DNA of 64,000 nucleotides from Lepidostoma basale (lineage: Eukaryota; Arthropoda; Insecta; Trichoptera; Lepidostomatidae). Positions 41,858 through 53,239 of this stretch are shown here, piece after piece (the first letter of the stretch is position 1; each line of letters opens with the position of its first letter). A program made the position numbers and the translations under genes. Location of the stretch: the NCBI GenBank assembly GCA_022606425.2, contig JAHDVF020000462.1:1-64000 (forward strand), in the 5' to 3' direction. The notes under the pieces were generated by a model. The model had not been told where the DNA came from. It saw nothing but the letters and a program-made list of their open reading frames with translations, and did no database searches.

Positions 41858-43140
41858 GGTCCTTACATATGAAATTGGCGTTTTGTATTGGAGGAACATA
41901 AAGTTGATTTTTTTTAAATAAAATATATTTATTTAATCAAAGTATGTACCATTGCTATCTATAAACTTTTGCCATTTCATTGGTAGTTCATCGATCCCTT
42001 TACTAAAAAAACCATTCGGACGGGAATCAATAAAATCTTTGAAGTCGGTTTGGACTGCCCCTTCAGAGTTGAATTTTTTCCCTTGCAAGAAGTTATCCAA
42101 ATTTCGAAAAAAAATAGTAATCTGTTGGGGCAAGGTCCGAAGAGTACGGTGGATGTCTTAGACATTCCAATTGAAGCTCTTCTAATTTGGTAGCTGTCTG
42201 TTGTGCAGTGTGTGGTCTAGCGTTATCATGAAGCAGCAGTGGCCTAGAGCGATTAACCAGCCTCGGTTGTTTAGCAGCTAGCTTTTCCATCATGGTTTGC
42301 AGTTGCTGACAATAGACATCTGCCGTAATCGTCTGGCCAGATTTAAGAAAGCTGTAGTGAACGACACCAGCACTAGTCCACCAAACACTCACAAGTAACT
42401 TTTTTGGAGTCAATTTTCGCTTGGGGCATGGTTTGGCTGGTTCGGCAGGGTTCAGCCATTGCGATGAGCGCTTCCGATTATCATACAGGATCCACTTTTC
42501 ATCACAGGTAATGATTCGATTCAAAATCCCTTCATGATTGTGCCGGTTGAGTAATGCAACGCAGCAGTCAACGCGCGTTTGTTGATTTGCTTCACTCAAT
42601 TCGTGAGGTACCCACCTTTCAAGCTTTTTCAACTTCCCAATTTGCTTCAAGTGGATTAAAACAGTTTTATCACTAACACCACAGCGTGCAGCTAACTCGG
42701 ACGTGGTTTTCGATGGATCCGCTTCCACAATAGCCTTCAATTCTTCATTATCAACTTTGGTATCCGGCCGTCCACGGGGCTTGTTCTGCAGGTCGAAATT
42801 TCCAGAACGAAAACGTTGGAACCGAAAACGCACTGTGTTTTCTTTTGCGGCACCATCGCCATACACATCATGAATCCTTCGAGCCGTTTTTGCAGCACTG
42901 GTGCCACGGTGGATTTCTTACTCGTAAATAACGCGATATTTCAAGTTTTCCATTTTGTAAACTGAGTGACGCAAAGAAAAAAAAACAACTGAGGAAAAAA
43001 CAAATGAATTATAATTTCCAAAACAATAATACTTGAGTAAATAGCTGTATAAATTTGAATTTGAAATTCCTAACCAAAGAGAAGATATTTGAGTTTAAAG
43101 TTGCCAGTACGGCAAAACGCCAATTTCATATGTAAGGACC
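41858..43140 (-). mobile_element. Mariner transposon, near-complete (1283 bp)
   Basis: Both ends carry a perfect 28-bp terminal inverted repeat starting GGTCCTTACATATGA and ending ATTGGCGTTTTG. The TA target dinucleotide is duplicated at 41856-41857 and 43141-43142. Size and ends fit the mariner family. The identical ends and a mostly intact transposase suggest a young insertion, even though the gene is broken. It lies in a family L remnant. Confidence 0.92.
41933..42953 (-). pseudogene. Mariner transposase, disrupted (cecropia/Hsmar1-like)
   Basis: Cut-and-paste transposase of about 339 residues if uninterrupted, close to the usual 345. ATG at 42953; codon 12 is TAA (42918-42920), in frame with the rest. 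The main open frame is 42093-42866. Visible: HTH segment TTSELAARCGVSDKTVLIHL, the linker WVPHEL, first catalytic Asp in TCDEKW, second in LLHDNARPH and third in APTDYY, with 34 residues between the last two (DD34D). YSSDLAP replaces the usual YSPDLAP. A run of eight A (42107-42114, plus strand) shifts the frame after DYYFF; the C-terminus continues in the next frame (NLDNFLQGKKFNS to DSNGTYFD) to the stop at 41933-41935. With one nonsense codon and one frameshift it should not make active protein. Confidence 0.9.
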
Positions 43141-43142
43141 TA

Positions 43143-43944
43143 ATATTATATTATCTATTTAGCTTACATTATGACAGTTAGTGAGTGTGGTCTCGTAAAA
43201 TAAAAAGATTTTATTTTATCGTTTTGTTGATTTGCTTTTTTAATTTAATCAACGTAAAACGGTGAAAGCTCACGATTTTGTGGTTTGAGTTGTTTATCAA
43301 AATACTTTGTTATAATTAGTATTTATTTTATTGCAAAGTTTAGTTCATAAAGTTTGCATGAGTTTTAGTACTCCGCAATATTGGTGTTAAAATTTATTCC
43401 ACACCTATTCTCTTTATACTAAAAGTATGTTAATGCTTCAAAAACCTAGTTAGCGTGAAACTGGAATTAAAAATAGTATAAAAGCATACTCTCAACTTTA
43501 GCAATTAAGCCTTTAAAAATGTTTCAGTAAGAAAATTGGAAATAACCGAATCGTTGAGTATTTGCGCTCTTCATATTCCGGACAACGGTATAGGCTACCG
43601 ACACGATTTACACTTTGACACATAACCCCGAGAATTTATCGGAACTGGATTGCCAAAATGTAATGGCCCCTTTAATCTCAATTGATCATGATTGCCAGGG
43701 TAGGAGGAAAGGTTACCAAACGGTTTTGTATTCAGACCTAACCCCCGTAACATATGTGCTTGTTTACATTTTGTAAAATCAATTCCATTGTAATAACGAT
43801 AATTTATTAAAGGCCCCTTTGTGTGTAGAAATGCAATAAAAATATTTATTAGATTTTAACTATTTGAAATATTTTAAATCTTTAACAAATGGTTTCTATG
43901 CTGAATAGTATATTTATTCTTTTTCTTCTTCCTTTTTTTTTCAC
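43143..43944. other. Unassigned sequence
   Basis: No gene. 43540-43800 is less AT-rich and looks single-copy (CGACACGATTTACACTTTG, GGTAGGAGGAAAGG). Confidence 0.35.
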
Positions 43945-44480
43945 TGCAGGATATTGGCGGCATCTTCTAAACTCTTCCAACATTTTATGCCTTGGGCTAT
44001 CTGTTGCCACCTACGAGCCCCGAGTTAAATACTCTCATTTGTCCACCTTTTATGGGGTTTTCTCAGATATTTACTTCACTGCTGGATAAATACCTCTTCT
44101 AAACTCTTCCAACAGTTTATGTCTTGGGCTATCCGTTACCACATCTGACCCACAAGTGGAATCATATCATCCGTCCACCTTTTATATGGGCTTCTGATAC
44201 ATTTTCACTCCACTGTTGGATAAAGACCTCTTCCAAACTCTTCCAACAGTTTACATTTTGGGTTATCTGTTACCACCCAAGACCCGCAAGTTGAATAATA
44301 TCATCCGTCCACCTTTTATGTAGTCTTCAGATACATTTCACTCCACCGTTGGACATAGACCTCTTCTAAATTCTTCTAACAATTTATATCTTGGGCTATC
44401 TGTTACAACATTCGACCCACAAGTGGAATCATATCATCCGTCAACCTTTTATGTGATCTTTCTATATATCTTCTGTTGTT
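43945..44480 (-). repeat. Tandem array of a LINE C-terminal segment, about 133-bp unit
   Basis: Four units start near 43971, 44102, 44237 and 44370 at ACTCTTCCAACA-type sequence. On the minus strand each unit resembles an RTE-type LINE end: KRWTDDM, IAQDINCWKSLEE and FIQQW-like residues. The units differ by about 10-20 per cent by eye, so the array is old. Past the last unit, the minus frame 44403-44591 continues with AVMPVGRAFGKTGC of unknown nature. Confidence 0.7.
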
Positions 44481-44852
44481 CGAAGGCCTCAGCTCATAAG
44501 GAGCACATCCTGTCTTGCCAAATGCCCTCCCCACTGGCATTACAGCTTTGCTGTTCTTTCTGCGATGTCGGTAACCTTTGTTCGACGTCATATAATATCT
44601 CCTCTATGTATCTTTACGGAATAGATAAAGAGTTAAGAATATTTTTGTAAACCGTCAAGTGCATAGCTTTTCAACGTGGGTTTGTCGGTTTCCCCTGGGA
44701 GTACTGGAGGGAACTAAACTGAGCTTCAAGAGGCAAAATGGGAGCCATAAATTACAATTTTTAACCTTATATAATATGCTTCAACCCTTTATTACAAAGT
44801 ACACATACGTACATAATTTGTTACATGTCAAAATTAACGACGAACTAGCCAT

Positions 44853-45145
44853 ATAAAAAAATATCTACCATTTTGTGATGTTTCACATTAGGTATGAACC
44901 TCTTCCTTATTCGCCTTCACTTTGTATAGTGGATTCATATTTAAATAAATATAATTACACTTGGTATTACAATACTTTATTTCACTTAACACAGACATGT
45001 TTCGGTTATAAAATAACCTTTAACAATGTACCCTATTAAAAATTAATTACACGAGTTAAAATTGTGTACATTGATAAAAGTTATATTGTAACCGAAACAT
45101 GTTTGTGTTAATTGAAATAAAAAGCTGTTATACCAAGTGTTATTA
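44853..45145. repeat. Family C palindrome (Penelope-terminal-repeat-like)
   Basis: Inverted arms ACTTTATTTCACTTAACACAG/ACATGTTTCGGTTATA and TTGTAACCGAAACATG/TTTGTGTTAATTGAAATAA. The right arm has TTGATAA, A, a GTTA...TAAC hairpin, CGAAAC, ATGT, the degraded hammerhead-like layout. The 5' extension (ATCTACCATTTTGTGATG, TTCGCCTTCACTTTG) is shared with 63612-63875 and, inversely, with the sequence just after the Penelope-like element (GGCGAATATAGAAGAA). Confidence 0.65.
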
Positions 45146-45196
45146 TATAATATGTATTCTAATAGGTAGGCCTTCATACAGACTAAAAATCTAGTA

Positions 45197-45351
45197 ACCT
45201 TTATACGTAGTAGAAATCGACGTGCGAGCATGACACAATGTATGAATGTTAAGGAAGCGAGAGAAATATGTCAAGAAATAAAAGTGTGCCAGTTCGTTAT
45301 TTCTGCCAATTCCTTAGGGAGAGGGCGTGATGGTTAGTTAATTAGTTGGTT
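45197..45351 (+). mobile_element. Family L LINE, short 3' end
   Basis: GTAGAAATCGACGTGCGAGC through GAAGCGAGAGAAATATGTC to GGGCGTGATGGTTAGTTAATTAG. Terminal 155 bp only. The following 45352-45961 holds no recognised feature. Confidence 0.75.
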
Positions 45352-45961
45352 AACAATCTTCATGTATGCCTAGATTATTTTAATAAATTGCATCTTTTTT
45401 TAAAATATTATTCAAATAACTGCGTAGCTTATTTAACAATATTTCTTTAAATTCTTTTCCATTTATTTAAAAAAAATATGAATTTTCAAATGGGCCTGTG
45501 CATTTTTTTTCTCAAAATGGGGACCGTATTCAAATAATTTTATATTAATTGTTTTGGCCGAAACACTATGATACTTTTAAATTATAAACATTATTAAAAT
45601 ATAATAAAATTGTTTACAAATATGGTCAGTTTGGACAGATGTTATAAAGAAAGATTTTTTTGCAAAACAATTTTTTTTTTTTAAATGTACAATGTATTAA
45701 TTTGTCCATAAGAAGCCATCGACTTCTAGACCTCCTTAACGCTTTCTAAATGTTTCTGAACCCACTCTCACCACCCTAGAAGGCCTTATCGCCTACTAGG
45801 GGAAGGCGTAACCACCTACTTTGGAAATCTATGGTCTAGAGGCATTAGAGTTGTGGAAACACCCAATATTGCTTTAAGAACATTCTGCGGACTTGGTGAG
45901 CAATTCTGAGAACAATTAATAGAAAAGGTGGCATACTTGCTTCGTGTACAAAATAGTTCAA

Positions 45962-46184
45962 AAACTAACTAACTAACCATCACGCCGTAGACAGAAATAA
46001 TAGACCGCCCCAATGTTAATTCCTGATACACTTTTCCTGCTATTTCTACATTCATACATCGTGTCATGCCATGACGACTTTTTCTCGGACTCCTCACGTG
46101 GCCGACATTCAATAATTGATTTATTTGATCGTGCCACGATTTCTTCGGTCTTCTACCTTATTTATCTTCTTTCTTCATTCATTC
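45962..46184 (-). mobile_element. Family L LINE 3' fragment, host of a TTAA insertion
   Basis: AACTAACTAACTAACCATCACG, then antisense of the protein end to CTTTCTTCATTCATTCTT, where the similarity is cut exactly at a TTAA. Confidence 0.75.
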
Positions 46185-46979
46185 TTAACCCTTAACGTAC
46201 CGTGTTCAAAACAAAACGCTTGCTCCCATGTGGTAAGTTCAGTTTACCGCTAACTTTATCTAAATATCAAGCATATGACTAGATGAATCAAAATTTAATT
46301 TATGTCATCTTGTAGGGAATTTCATTAGGAATAGATCGATATCTATAACATACATGGATTATTTGAAAAACATATCATTATTAATTTTTTTCTGGAACCA
46401 TGCGATTTCTGATATGGAATGCGTCACAGCATACGATCGACTAGACATCAGGTATAAACTTGTCTGCGCGCCGCAGCCGGCGAGGCGAGACATTACGAGA
46501 TTTTACGTATGATAAAGGCACCTAGGCAAAATGTATAGTACGTTCAAGACAACGAGTACGTATTAATATTTGTCCCTTTTGGTAAAGTGTTAATATTTTC
46601 ACAGTTCTGATATTATTAAGTTGCGTTCTGCGTTTCCATCAACAGTCGGTATTATTACGTACCTATTGAAAAAGCCAAAGATATAATTTATAATACGTTC
46701 AAAACAGCGAGTAAGTATTTGTCACTTTTGATAAAGTTGTAAATATTAGCAAAACAAATTCTACCTTAACACGAATGAAGGTGAGGGCAGTCTTAGAAAA
46801 TATTTTTTTTTGGGATGAAGGAAGAAATTTTTTGCTTTTTTTTTTATTACGAAATATTGAGAACACTTCAATGGAGGATTATAATTTTTTTTATAATATT
46901 AGGGTTCATAGGTTTTAAGAAAATCAACTTTAAATTGGCAGTGGAAACTCAATTGACCACATGGCAACGCGACGGTTAA
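46185..46979. mobile_element. piggyBac-like non-autonomous element
   Basis: TTAA at 46185-46188 and 46976-46979 border the unit, as expected from the TTAA target specificity of piggyBac transposases. The ends are TTAACCCTTAACG and, on the other strand, TTAACCGTCGCGTTGCC; both ends share a subterminal CCATGTGGT followed by AGTTCAGTTT or ATTGAGTTT. Inside, two imperfect direct repeats (about 46515-46605 and 46665-46760) contain TACGTTCAA and CGAGTA. There is no transposase frame, so it would depend on an external enzyme. Other TTAA-targeting elements are possible. Confidence 0.6.
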
Positions 46980-47291
46980 CCATCTGAATAATAAGTTTTT
47001 TAAACTTATAATTAGAGTAACTTAAACTTTATGAAGTAAATTCAAGCATTATCAAGTTATTGATCCGTCGACATAGTTGGAAAAGGGAAAACTTAAAAGT
47101 TGGGTTTTTAAGAGTTTACTTTCTATGTCATGTATAGCCTTAAGATACATTTATTTTATGTTATCGAAATGCTTCGAAAACATTACACAAATTCTAAACA
47201 CGATAGAAAATAACGCTTCGAAACCAGCACTTCTCAAAAAAATTATAAATCGAGCTTAATATCGTTGTTAAAGTAAAATTATTGGATTAAA
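46980..47291. other. AT-rich sequence without genes
   Basis: A 60-codon plus-strand frame (47077-47259) has no support. Confidence 0.3.
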
Positions 47292-47390
47292 TATCGCCGA
47301 AGAGATGGAGAGATAGTTGGGGGTCAACCTCCCAAGAGAGGCCAGCCTGATTTCAGGAACAGACTAAAGGTCTATAAGAAGAAGAAGAAT
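47292..47390 (+). pseudogene. LINE C-terminal scrap with AAG tail
   Basis: One plus frame reads YRRRDGEIVGGQPPKRGQPD, then FRNRLKVYKKKKN. The G.PPKRG.P step and AAG-repeat end match the P-type LINE tails elsewhere in the window. Confidence 0.45.
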
Positions 47391-47824
47391 TAGATGACAA
47401 TATGAAATACTTATTGGTAAGAAATTTGGTTTTGAATAAAAAATTTCAGATATATTACCAATACAACAAAGTAACAAGTTTAATACACTTCAATACGCAA
47501 ATCGGAAATTTTCATGTTATAGTGTTAATAGAAAAAATATACCACAGTCACTCTTTGCGTCGCTCTCTCGCCTTTTTAGCATTAAAGTGTGCAAGAGAGA
47601 AAAGTTACTAGTCGTGCGCCCAGAAACCATGTCGAATCGGTAGTCCGTTTCGGCCCTTTCACATGAGTGGTCGGCTTGTTCGATCGATTTTCAAATATTG
47701 TAAGCATTGCCAATTTTTTTATAATATTTGTAATGTAAAGATTTTATATATTCTTATTCAGATTATAACTGTTAGTAATGGAAGCAATATCGTATAAATA
47801 TTCCATTTATTAACATCAAACTCT

Positions 47825-48020
47825 CATTTTAATATCGAGCCTTAGCCTCCCATATCGAGCCATAGCCTCCAGTATTCTTCGCCTCCAACTCCTTCTGTCC
47901 TCCGCTTCGACCCTTCAATCTGACAATCGTAACAATTTCGCCCCATCTCTCCCAGCTTCATCCTCCCATCGCAACCTGGGTCATCCAATTGGACTTCTAC
48001 CACCTGGGTGCCACTCCAGC
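47825..48020 (-). pseudogene. LINE C-terminal scrap
   Basis: Minus frames include PRLRWEDEAGRDG-like, then RLSD and RSWRRRILEA, the usual RTE-type end (GRP.LRWEDE...DR..WR). The plus-strand left end (TTTTAATATCGAGCC) closes it. 47391-47824 has no recognised feature. Confidence 0.5.
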
Positions 48021-48667
48021 AAGCAAAAAAACAAATTATGTGTTTTTAAAACAAATTACAAAAATGTTTTAATTAATTTTTATTCTATTTTTAAATAATA
48101 TATCGTATTATTATTTCATCCTAAGCGATCTTTTGATTTGTAATGATTTTAAATAATACAAAAAAACGGATAAAAGGTATGTTATATAAGGAAGTCCTAT
48201 ACGTAAATAAGTTTAAAAAAATGTTATGTAAGGTTCAAATAACAAAAAAATGTAGAGGATTTATACAAATCTCATTTATCGCGTTTTCCCTTTATACTTT
48301 ATACACATAACACTATTCCTATAATAGAATCATCTTTATTTTCGTGATGCGAAACATCTTTCACTCCAATCGCAAAACGTGACGAGTGTTGCTAATATTA
48401 CTCGAATAATATGGTTTTCCGCGGCCAACCTTTGCGGAATTCTTCCGGTGATAAATCTCATTCGCCATGTTATACTCTTATTTAGTTGTTAGCCAGATAG
48501 AAATGCTGGCTATGTAATAAGTTTACAAATATATTAATTCTTAAATAATGGGCACTCGAACAAAATAGAAAACATTGTATGTTTGTTATAACAATTGTGT
48601 ATTTGTTCAGTGCCCTAAAAGAGTCCCAAAGACAATGAAATTCTTAACTACAGATTCCCAGCCATTT

Positions 48668-48880
48668 TGGCCTGCCGCCCCCTTTTCAAAAAAAAAATTA
48701 ACCACCCTTCAAAAATATTCACCGCTCTCTTCAAAACAGTCACATCACCTTTAAAAATATTCACTGACATTTAAAATTATTCTAACCCCCCCCCCTCGAA
48801 AAACATTTTACCACCCCGTTAAAAAAATATCACCGCCCCCAATTACAAATGAAAACAATCGCCCTCTTGCAGAAAATAAC
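48668..48880. repeat. Degenerate low-complexity repeat, CACC(G)CCC plus A/T runs
   Basis: Units of about 25-30 bp such as TTCAAAAATATTCACC and CACCCCGTTAAAAAAATATC alternate C-rich and A-rich blocks. The flanks 48021-48667 and 48881-49139 hold no recognised gene. Confidence 0.6.
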
Positions 48881-49139
48881 ATCCTGAATGCCATTCTTAA
48901 AATCAATACTATATCCAAATTTTCTATTTTTTTTTTGCCATGGCCAACTTTCTCAAACAGTATCTCGATTACACCCCCTCTTAGCTAAAATATATCTATA
49001 CACATATTTAAGAATTCATCAAACTTTGTGCATTCTTACGAGAATTTACCAAGGGGGCGCAATTGCTCATCAGCCCTCTATTAGACTAAACTTGCCCCCT
49101 TAAAAGCAATGTGGAATTTCTTATTGTTTTTATTCATAG

Positions 49140-49480
49140 GTAACTAAGGAATTGCCAGTGACCGACATTTAATATTTGATTGATTTGATCGTGCTACGTT
49201 TTCCTCGGCCTTCCTCTTTTTCTAGTTCCGTTCACGTCGTTTACAAATACCTTCTTCACCATTCTCTCGCTACTCATTATTTCCATGTGTCTTAACCATC
49301 TTAACGAGCCTTTCATTATTTTGTTGATAATTCTTTCATTCGCACCGCATTAACTTCTTATATTTGCATTTGAGACTGTTATATACAGATTTTTCACTTA
49401 AAGATCACATTTCTACTGTATTTATTCTACTTTCATCCTTCTTTTGCCAGTTCCATGCTTCACTTCCATAGACAAAATAT
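49140..49480 (-). mobile_element. Family L LINE 3' fragment lacking the terminal part
   Basis: Starts inside the protein end (GACCGACATTTAATATTTG) and runs to TTTTGCCAGTTCCATGCTTC (EAWNWQ). The untranslated tail is missing except for a TAGGTAACTAAGG scrap. Confidence 0.7.
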
Positions 49481-49484
49481 ACTC

Positions 49485-50309
49485 TCAATTATGGAATTTT
49501 ACGTCTTAATTTTATTGAAATTTGATATTATTAATGTGTCATTATGTAAAAAATCCTACGATTAATTATTTCACGGGGATTGCAGGGTAATAAAGGAGTA
49601 CAGCTACATTCGTGCGAGGGGTTGGCGGTGTAAGTTTCACGTTAGTGGGGCAAGATTCCCGCCAAAATAATATGTGATTTATTTTATTGGCGTTAGTTAG
49701 TAGTTAGTACCTAAACCGTTCTTCGGAGAACATTTATTTCCGTTGAGAACAAATCCTCTTATTGGTGTGAAAAAAGATAAAAGGAATCTCCGAAATCTCT
49801 ACAGGCCGCACGGCGTATTGTTATGTGGTTAGGCTTGTTTCTTTAATGTTTCAGTTCCCTTTGTTCTTGAATCGATTTGTTAGCAATGATAATACTGTCC
49901 ACCTTGGGATGACAAAATGGGAACGGTCCCCGAAGAGCGGCTCTGAGGAAATAAACTTATTTCTGTGATAACGCAAATGAATTTGGGGTACGTGATGTTT
50001 ACACTAGCCTGTTTTATTTGTTTTCCTTTGTAAAATCGAATCCGAAAGAGCTTTCTGGAGCTAATACTTCTATACACCCGCAAACTAGGTTTTGGGGGTG
50101 AGATCAGGAAGGGGATGGAAATGGGTCCATGTTTTATGGATCCGGCCGGGATAGCGCAACAATCAGATTTTAAATTAAATCTACAGATTGTATTCCTTTA
50201 ACTGGAGGCTTGTGTATCGTTCTACTCCATGATAATAAGTATGCCTAATATTTGGTACATAATTTAATACAGTTGTAATAAAAATATATATTTATAAATG
50301 AAAACATGT
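49485..50309. other. Unassigned, largely single-copy-looking sequence
   Basis: Mixed composition with GC-richer patches (CGTGCGAGGGGTTGGCGG; GGTTTTGGGGGTGAGATCAGG; GATCCGGCCGGGATAGCGC). No supported reading frame or splice structure. Confidence 0.35.
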
Positions 50310-50550
50310 TTAGTTTCTTGAATAATGATGTAAATCTCCATATTAAATAAATCATACCAATGAAAACTGATCTGTTTTCTAGAAGTTTAATTATATTTTT
50401 TGAGAATAAAATGTTTCGTCTTGCTAAAGCACTATCATTTTTTGGCTAACATTTGATAATATCTTAGCAAGGTGATACTTGTCATTCCCATAAAATCCAA
50501 TCAAACTTCTTGAATACACATTTTTTTCATTCGTATTAAGGGAAACATGT
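50310..50550. repeat. Family A palindrome, full copy
   Basis: TAGTTTCTTGAATAATGATG, TTTTCTAGAAGTTTAATTAT, ATAAAATGTTTCGTCTTGC, then ACATTTGATAATATCTTAGC, AAGGTGATACTTGTCATTCC and TTTTTTTCATTCGTATTAAG. The core GAAAC is mutated to GATAC on the right arm. Confidence 0.7.
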
Positions 50551-50579
50551 TTATTTTATTCCAGCTTTACAGTATTTTA

Positions 50580-50760
50580 TTATTTATTGGTGCATACATC
50601 CGTTATCAACACTAAAAATCAAAAACGAACCGGCTAATGCTAGCAGGTTAACAATGGTATAGTGTCTTTTGAAACCCTGACGTAGCTCTGGCGGGAGCGA
50701 AACCGGTTGGTTGTTAAAAAATAAAGTGGTATAAAACAAAATTAAAAGTTATTCTTCTAT
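50580..50760 (+). repeat. Family E repeat with hammerhead-like motif
   Basis: At 50676-50710: CTGACGT, A, GCTC-TGGCGG-GAGC, GAAAC, ACCGGT. Only the seventh core base (A to T) departs from CUGANGA. Downstream TTGTTAAAAAATAAAGTGG resembles the end of the copy at 7755-7810. ACCGGT is fully self-complementary. Confidence 0.5.
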
Positions 50761-50814
50761 TTGAATTAATATAATATTTTAATTCATATCATATTTGAAT
50801 TAATATAATAACAC

Positions 50815-50985
50815 TTATTATAACAACACTTTTTTTACCGTAACACAGAAATGTTTCGGTTATACCTAACATCATTTATCAATTTACCAAATTTTAAACA
50901 TTGATAAAGGTTTTGTTGTAACCGAAACATTACTCGTTGTTAAGTGAAAATCAGTGTTGTTGTACAAATTAGAATTGTATTAATT
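50815..50985. repeat. Family C palindrome
   Basis: Arms TTACCGTAACACAGAAATG/TTTCGGTTATAC and TTGTTGTAACCGAAACATT/ACTCGTTGTTAAGTG. Right arm: TTGATAA, A, GGTT...AACC, GAAAC, ATT. Confidence 0.65.
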
Positions 50986-51198
50986 CAAATTAAAAGTGAA
51001 TTAATATTTTATTCAATAATGCCACACCACAAATTAAATGCTTCAGAAGAAAATATGATAATTTTTTTATGAAAAAACAATGGTTGTGATATTAATTATG
51101 TATAACTCCATTTTTATTTTATAGTAGTAAACACGATTGTTAAGTGATTTTACATGGATTTAATTGACATGAATAGTGACAATAAAGGTCACTGACAT

Positions 51199-51476
51199 CA
51201 TCCACCAGGTAGCGACTCAAAAATGGCAATGGGCAGGTCACATAGCCAGAAGCTCAGACGAAAAGTGGACAAGAAGACTGCTGACTTGGAGACCGTAGAC
51301 GGCAAAGAGAAGTGCAGAGCGACCGCAACTACGGTCGGAGGACGATCTGAACAGACATGTCGGAATAACTTGGATGCAGTCTGCACAGGACAGAGCGACA
51401 TGGAAGCGAATAGAGGAGGCCTTTGTTCAGGAGTGGACGGGAATAGGCTGAGCAAGAAGAAGAAGAAATACTGACA
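51199..51476 (+). pseudogene. Family P LINE C-terminal end with AAG tail
   Basis: Protein steps on the plus strand: KWQWAGHIARSSDEKWTRR, LLTWRP, TAKRSAERPQLR, then ITWMQSAQDRATWKRIEEAF and VQEWTGIG, followed by (AAG)4 at 51459-51470. Frameshifts split it. It matches the end of 38245-38600. Confidence 0.75.
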
Positions 51477-52479
51477 AATTTGTTTCGCGTTGCGAGAGCA
51501 TTCTTAAACTCGAGTTTGAAAATGCTATCGCAAAGTGAAACGAATTTGTGACTATTTATATAATTTATACAAATTAAATCTAAGTAAAACCACTAAACAA
51601 TCGTGATTATTATTATAAATAAATATTATTTCATATTTTAAAAAAATAATAATCAAACTAAATATTTACGGTTATTTTAAATACATATTATGTATGTAGG
51701 TTAGTTTGGGTTATGTGAGGTTAGTGTAAGATAAGCTACCTACATAAGTTTGAAAGTTGGGTAAAGTTAAGATTGGTTAGCCCACTTGGAGTTAGTAGCG
51801 ACTCCGGATACGTGACAATTAATTTATTCTCTCTGCGTTTCCCTTTCAGCTCTAGGCGTGGAGGTATAGGCCTAAGCATGTTTGTTTAAATTATAAAATG
51901 TGCTTAAAATGCATGAAATGACAATTTAGCGACCCGAACCCGAATAATGGTCCTAAAACTCTGAAAGTAAAATATAAGCGGGATTGTAATCCTCCGTCAT
52001 TTGTCTTTGAACCCACTCTATTTCTTTAATAGCTGCAATCAGTAACGCCGAGCGTCCCCGAACTTTTTATAGGGGTTCCTACATGTGAGAAAAACGCTTT
52101 ATTTTTTAAAAATATATTATATAAAATATATTAAAAAACTATCTACGGATCTATCTTCTCCTAAAAAATAGATTAAAATTCAAACTTTTTAAAAAATTTT
52201 ATGAGTAATTTAATAAAATTGAATAAATTGTTTTTTTTTTGGATTGGGTATTATCAACTCTTACTTATATAGAGATGTCAAAAGAATGTGGAAATATCAT
52301 CAAGGCATAAACAACTATTGTTCTGAGGATTGATTGAATCTCAATAGAGACGAAGATGTAAATTGTTTTTTGAAAACAGAATATGGTGGACCTATTGTTC
52401 TAGCCATACACAGTGTTAGACAAGCTTTTGAAGGTTATAAAACTAAAGGGATCAGTGCAACATATTATTTTTTTAAATT
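51477..52479. other. Unassigned AT-rich sequence with a family R scrap
   Basis: 52330-52395 (TGAATCTCAATAGAGACGAAG ... GAAAACAGAATATGGTGG) is a decayed minus-strand R 3' end. Sequence at 51700-51790 has several GGTTAG/GGTTAT steps that are too irregular to be telomeric. Confidence 0.45.
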
Positions 52480-52693
52480 ATTTAGTTGAATCGCTCTTTA
52501 CATGTTAAGGGCATATCTATCATTTTGATTCTCGTGACATGTGATTAGTAGCTAATCTATTGGCATTTTATTGTCACGTGAATTCTTTACCAGACCAAAG
52601 ACAGTATGCCAATCACACTGCCATCGCCGGGAAATCGAACCCAGTATCTACGGTATGGCAATAAAACCACTTACCACTTGTCCACAAAGGTTG
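52480..52693 (-). mobile_element. T SINE
   Basis: Minus strand: head AACCTTTGTGGACAAGTGG, B-box-like GGGTTCGATTTCC, then GGCGATGGCAGTGTGATTGG, the body with GATTAGCTACTAATCACATG and the end GTAAAGAGCGATTCAAC. Near full length; head has extra bases between the boxes. Confidence 0.75.
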
Positions 52694-53239
52694 TAGATAC
52701 GTCTATTGGTCTTGATTTTTTGCCATTCTTTAGATACGCTAGTTCGAATATCTGGATTTCTAACAAATCAGGTCGAAGCAAAACAGAATTTTCATTGAAT
52801 CATATACGACGATGGTTAGCCTCAAATTAAGACAAAATGTTGACCTATAAGTCTCCATGAATGACTCCACGCAATTATGCTTGATGGTGTCCTGCGACCA
52901 ACTCTCCAAGCTTCCGAGGCACAGAAAAATATGTTGCAACTAATTTTAGTAAAGCAGGGAGGTATTTACAATGTAATGTTTATTCAATCTAATGTGATTT
53001 CAAGTAGGTTCAATATCTAAAAATTCGTAAAAGCATACGTTTGTTTAAAAGACGATGTTTGATAATCCATCAAAGGCTTTATATAAAATTCCAAGGTGAT
53101 AATTTAAACAGAGGTGTGTACTTAATATTTTAAATAGTTCTGGATCCAAGCAATGTTTTACTATTATGTGGGCCATATCAAATAATAGATTTATCAGAGA
53201 AATAGTTGGTAAATGCATGGTATCACGTTGAATCGTAAC

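Noticed and set aside
51700..51790. GGTTAG-type repeats resembling the insect telomere repeat TTAGG
   Set aside because: The units are irregular and few, with no uninterrupted TTAGG run.
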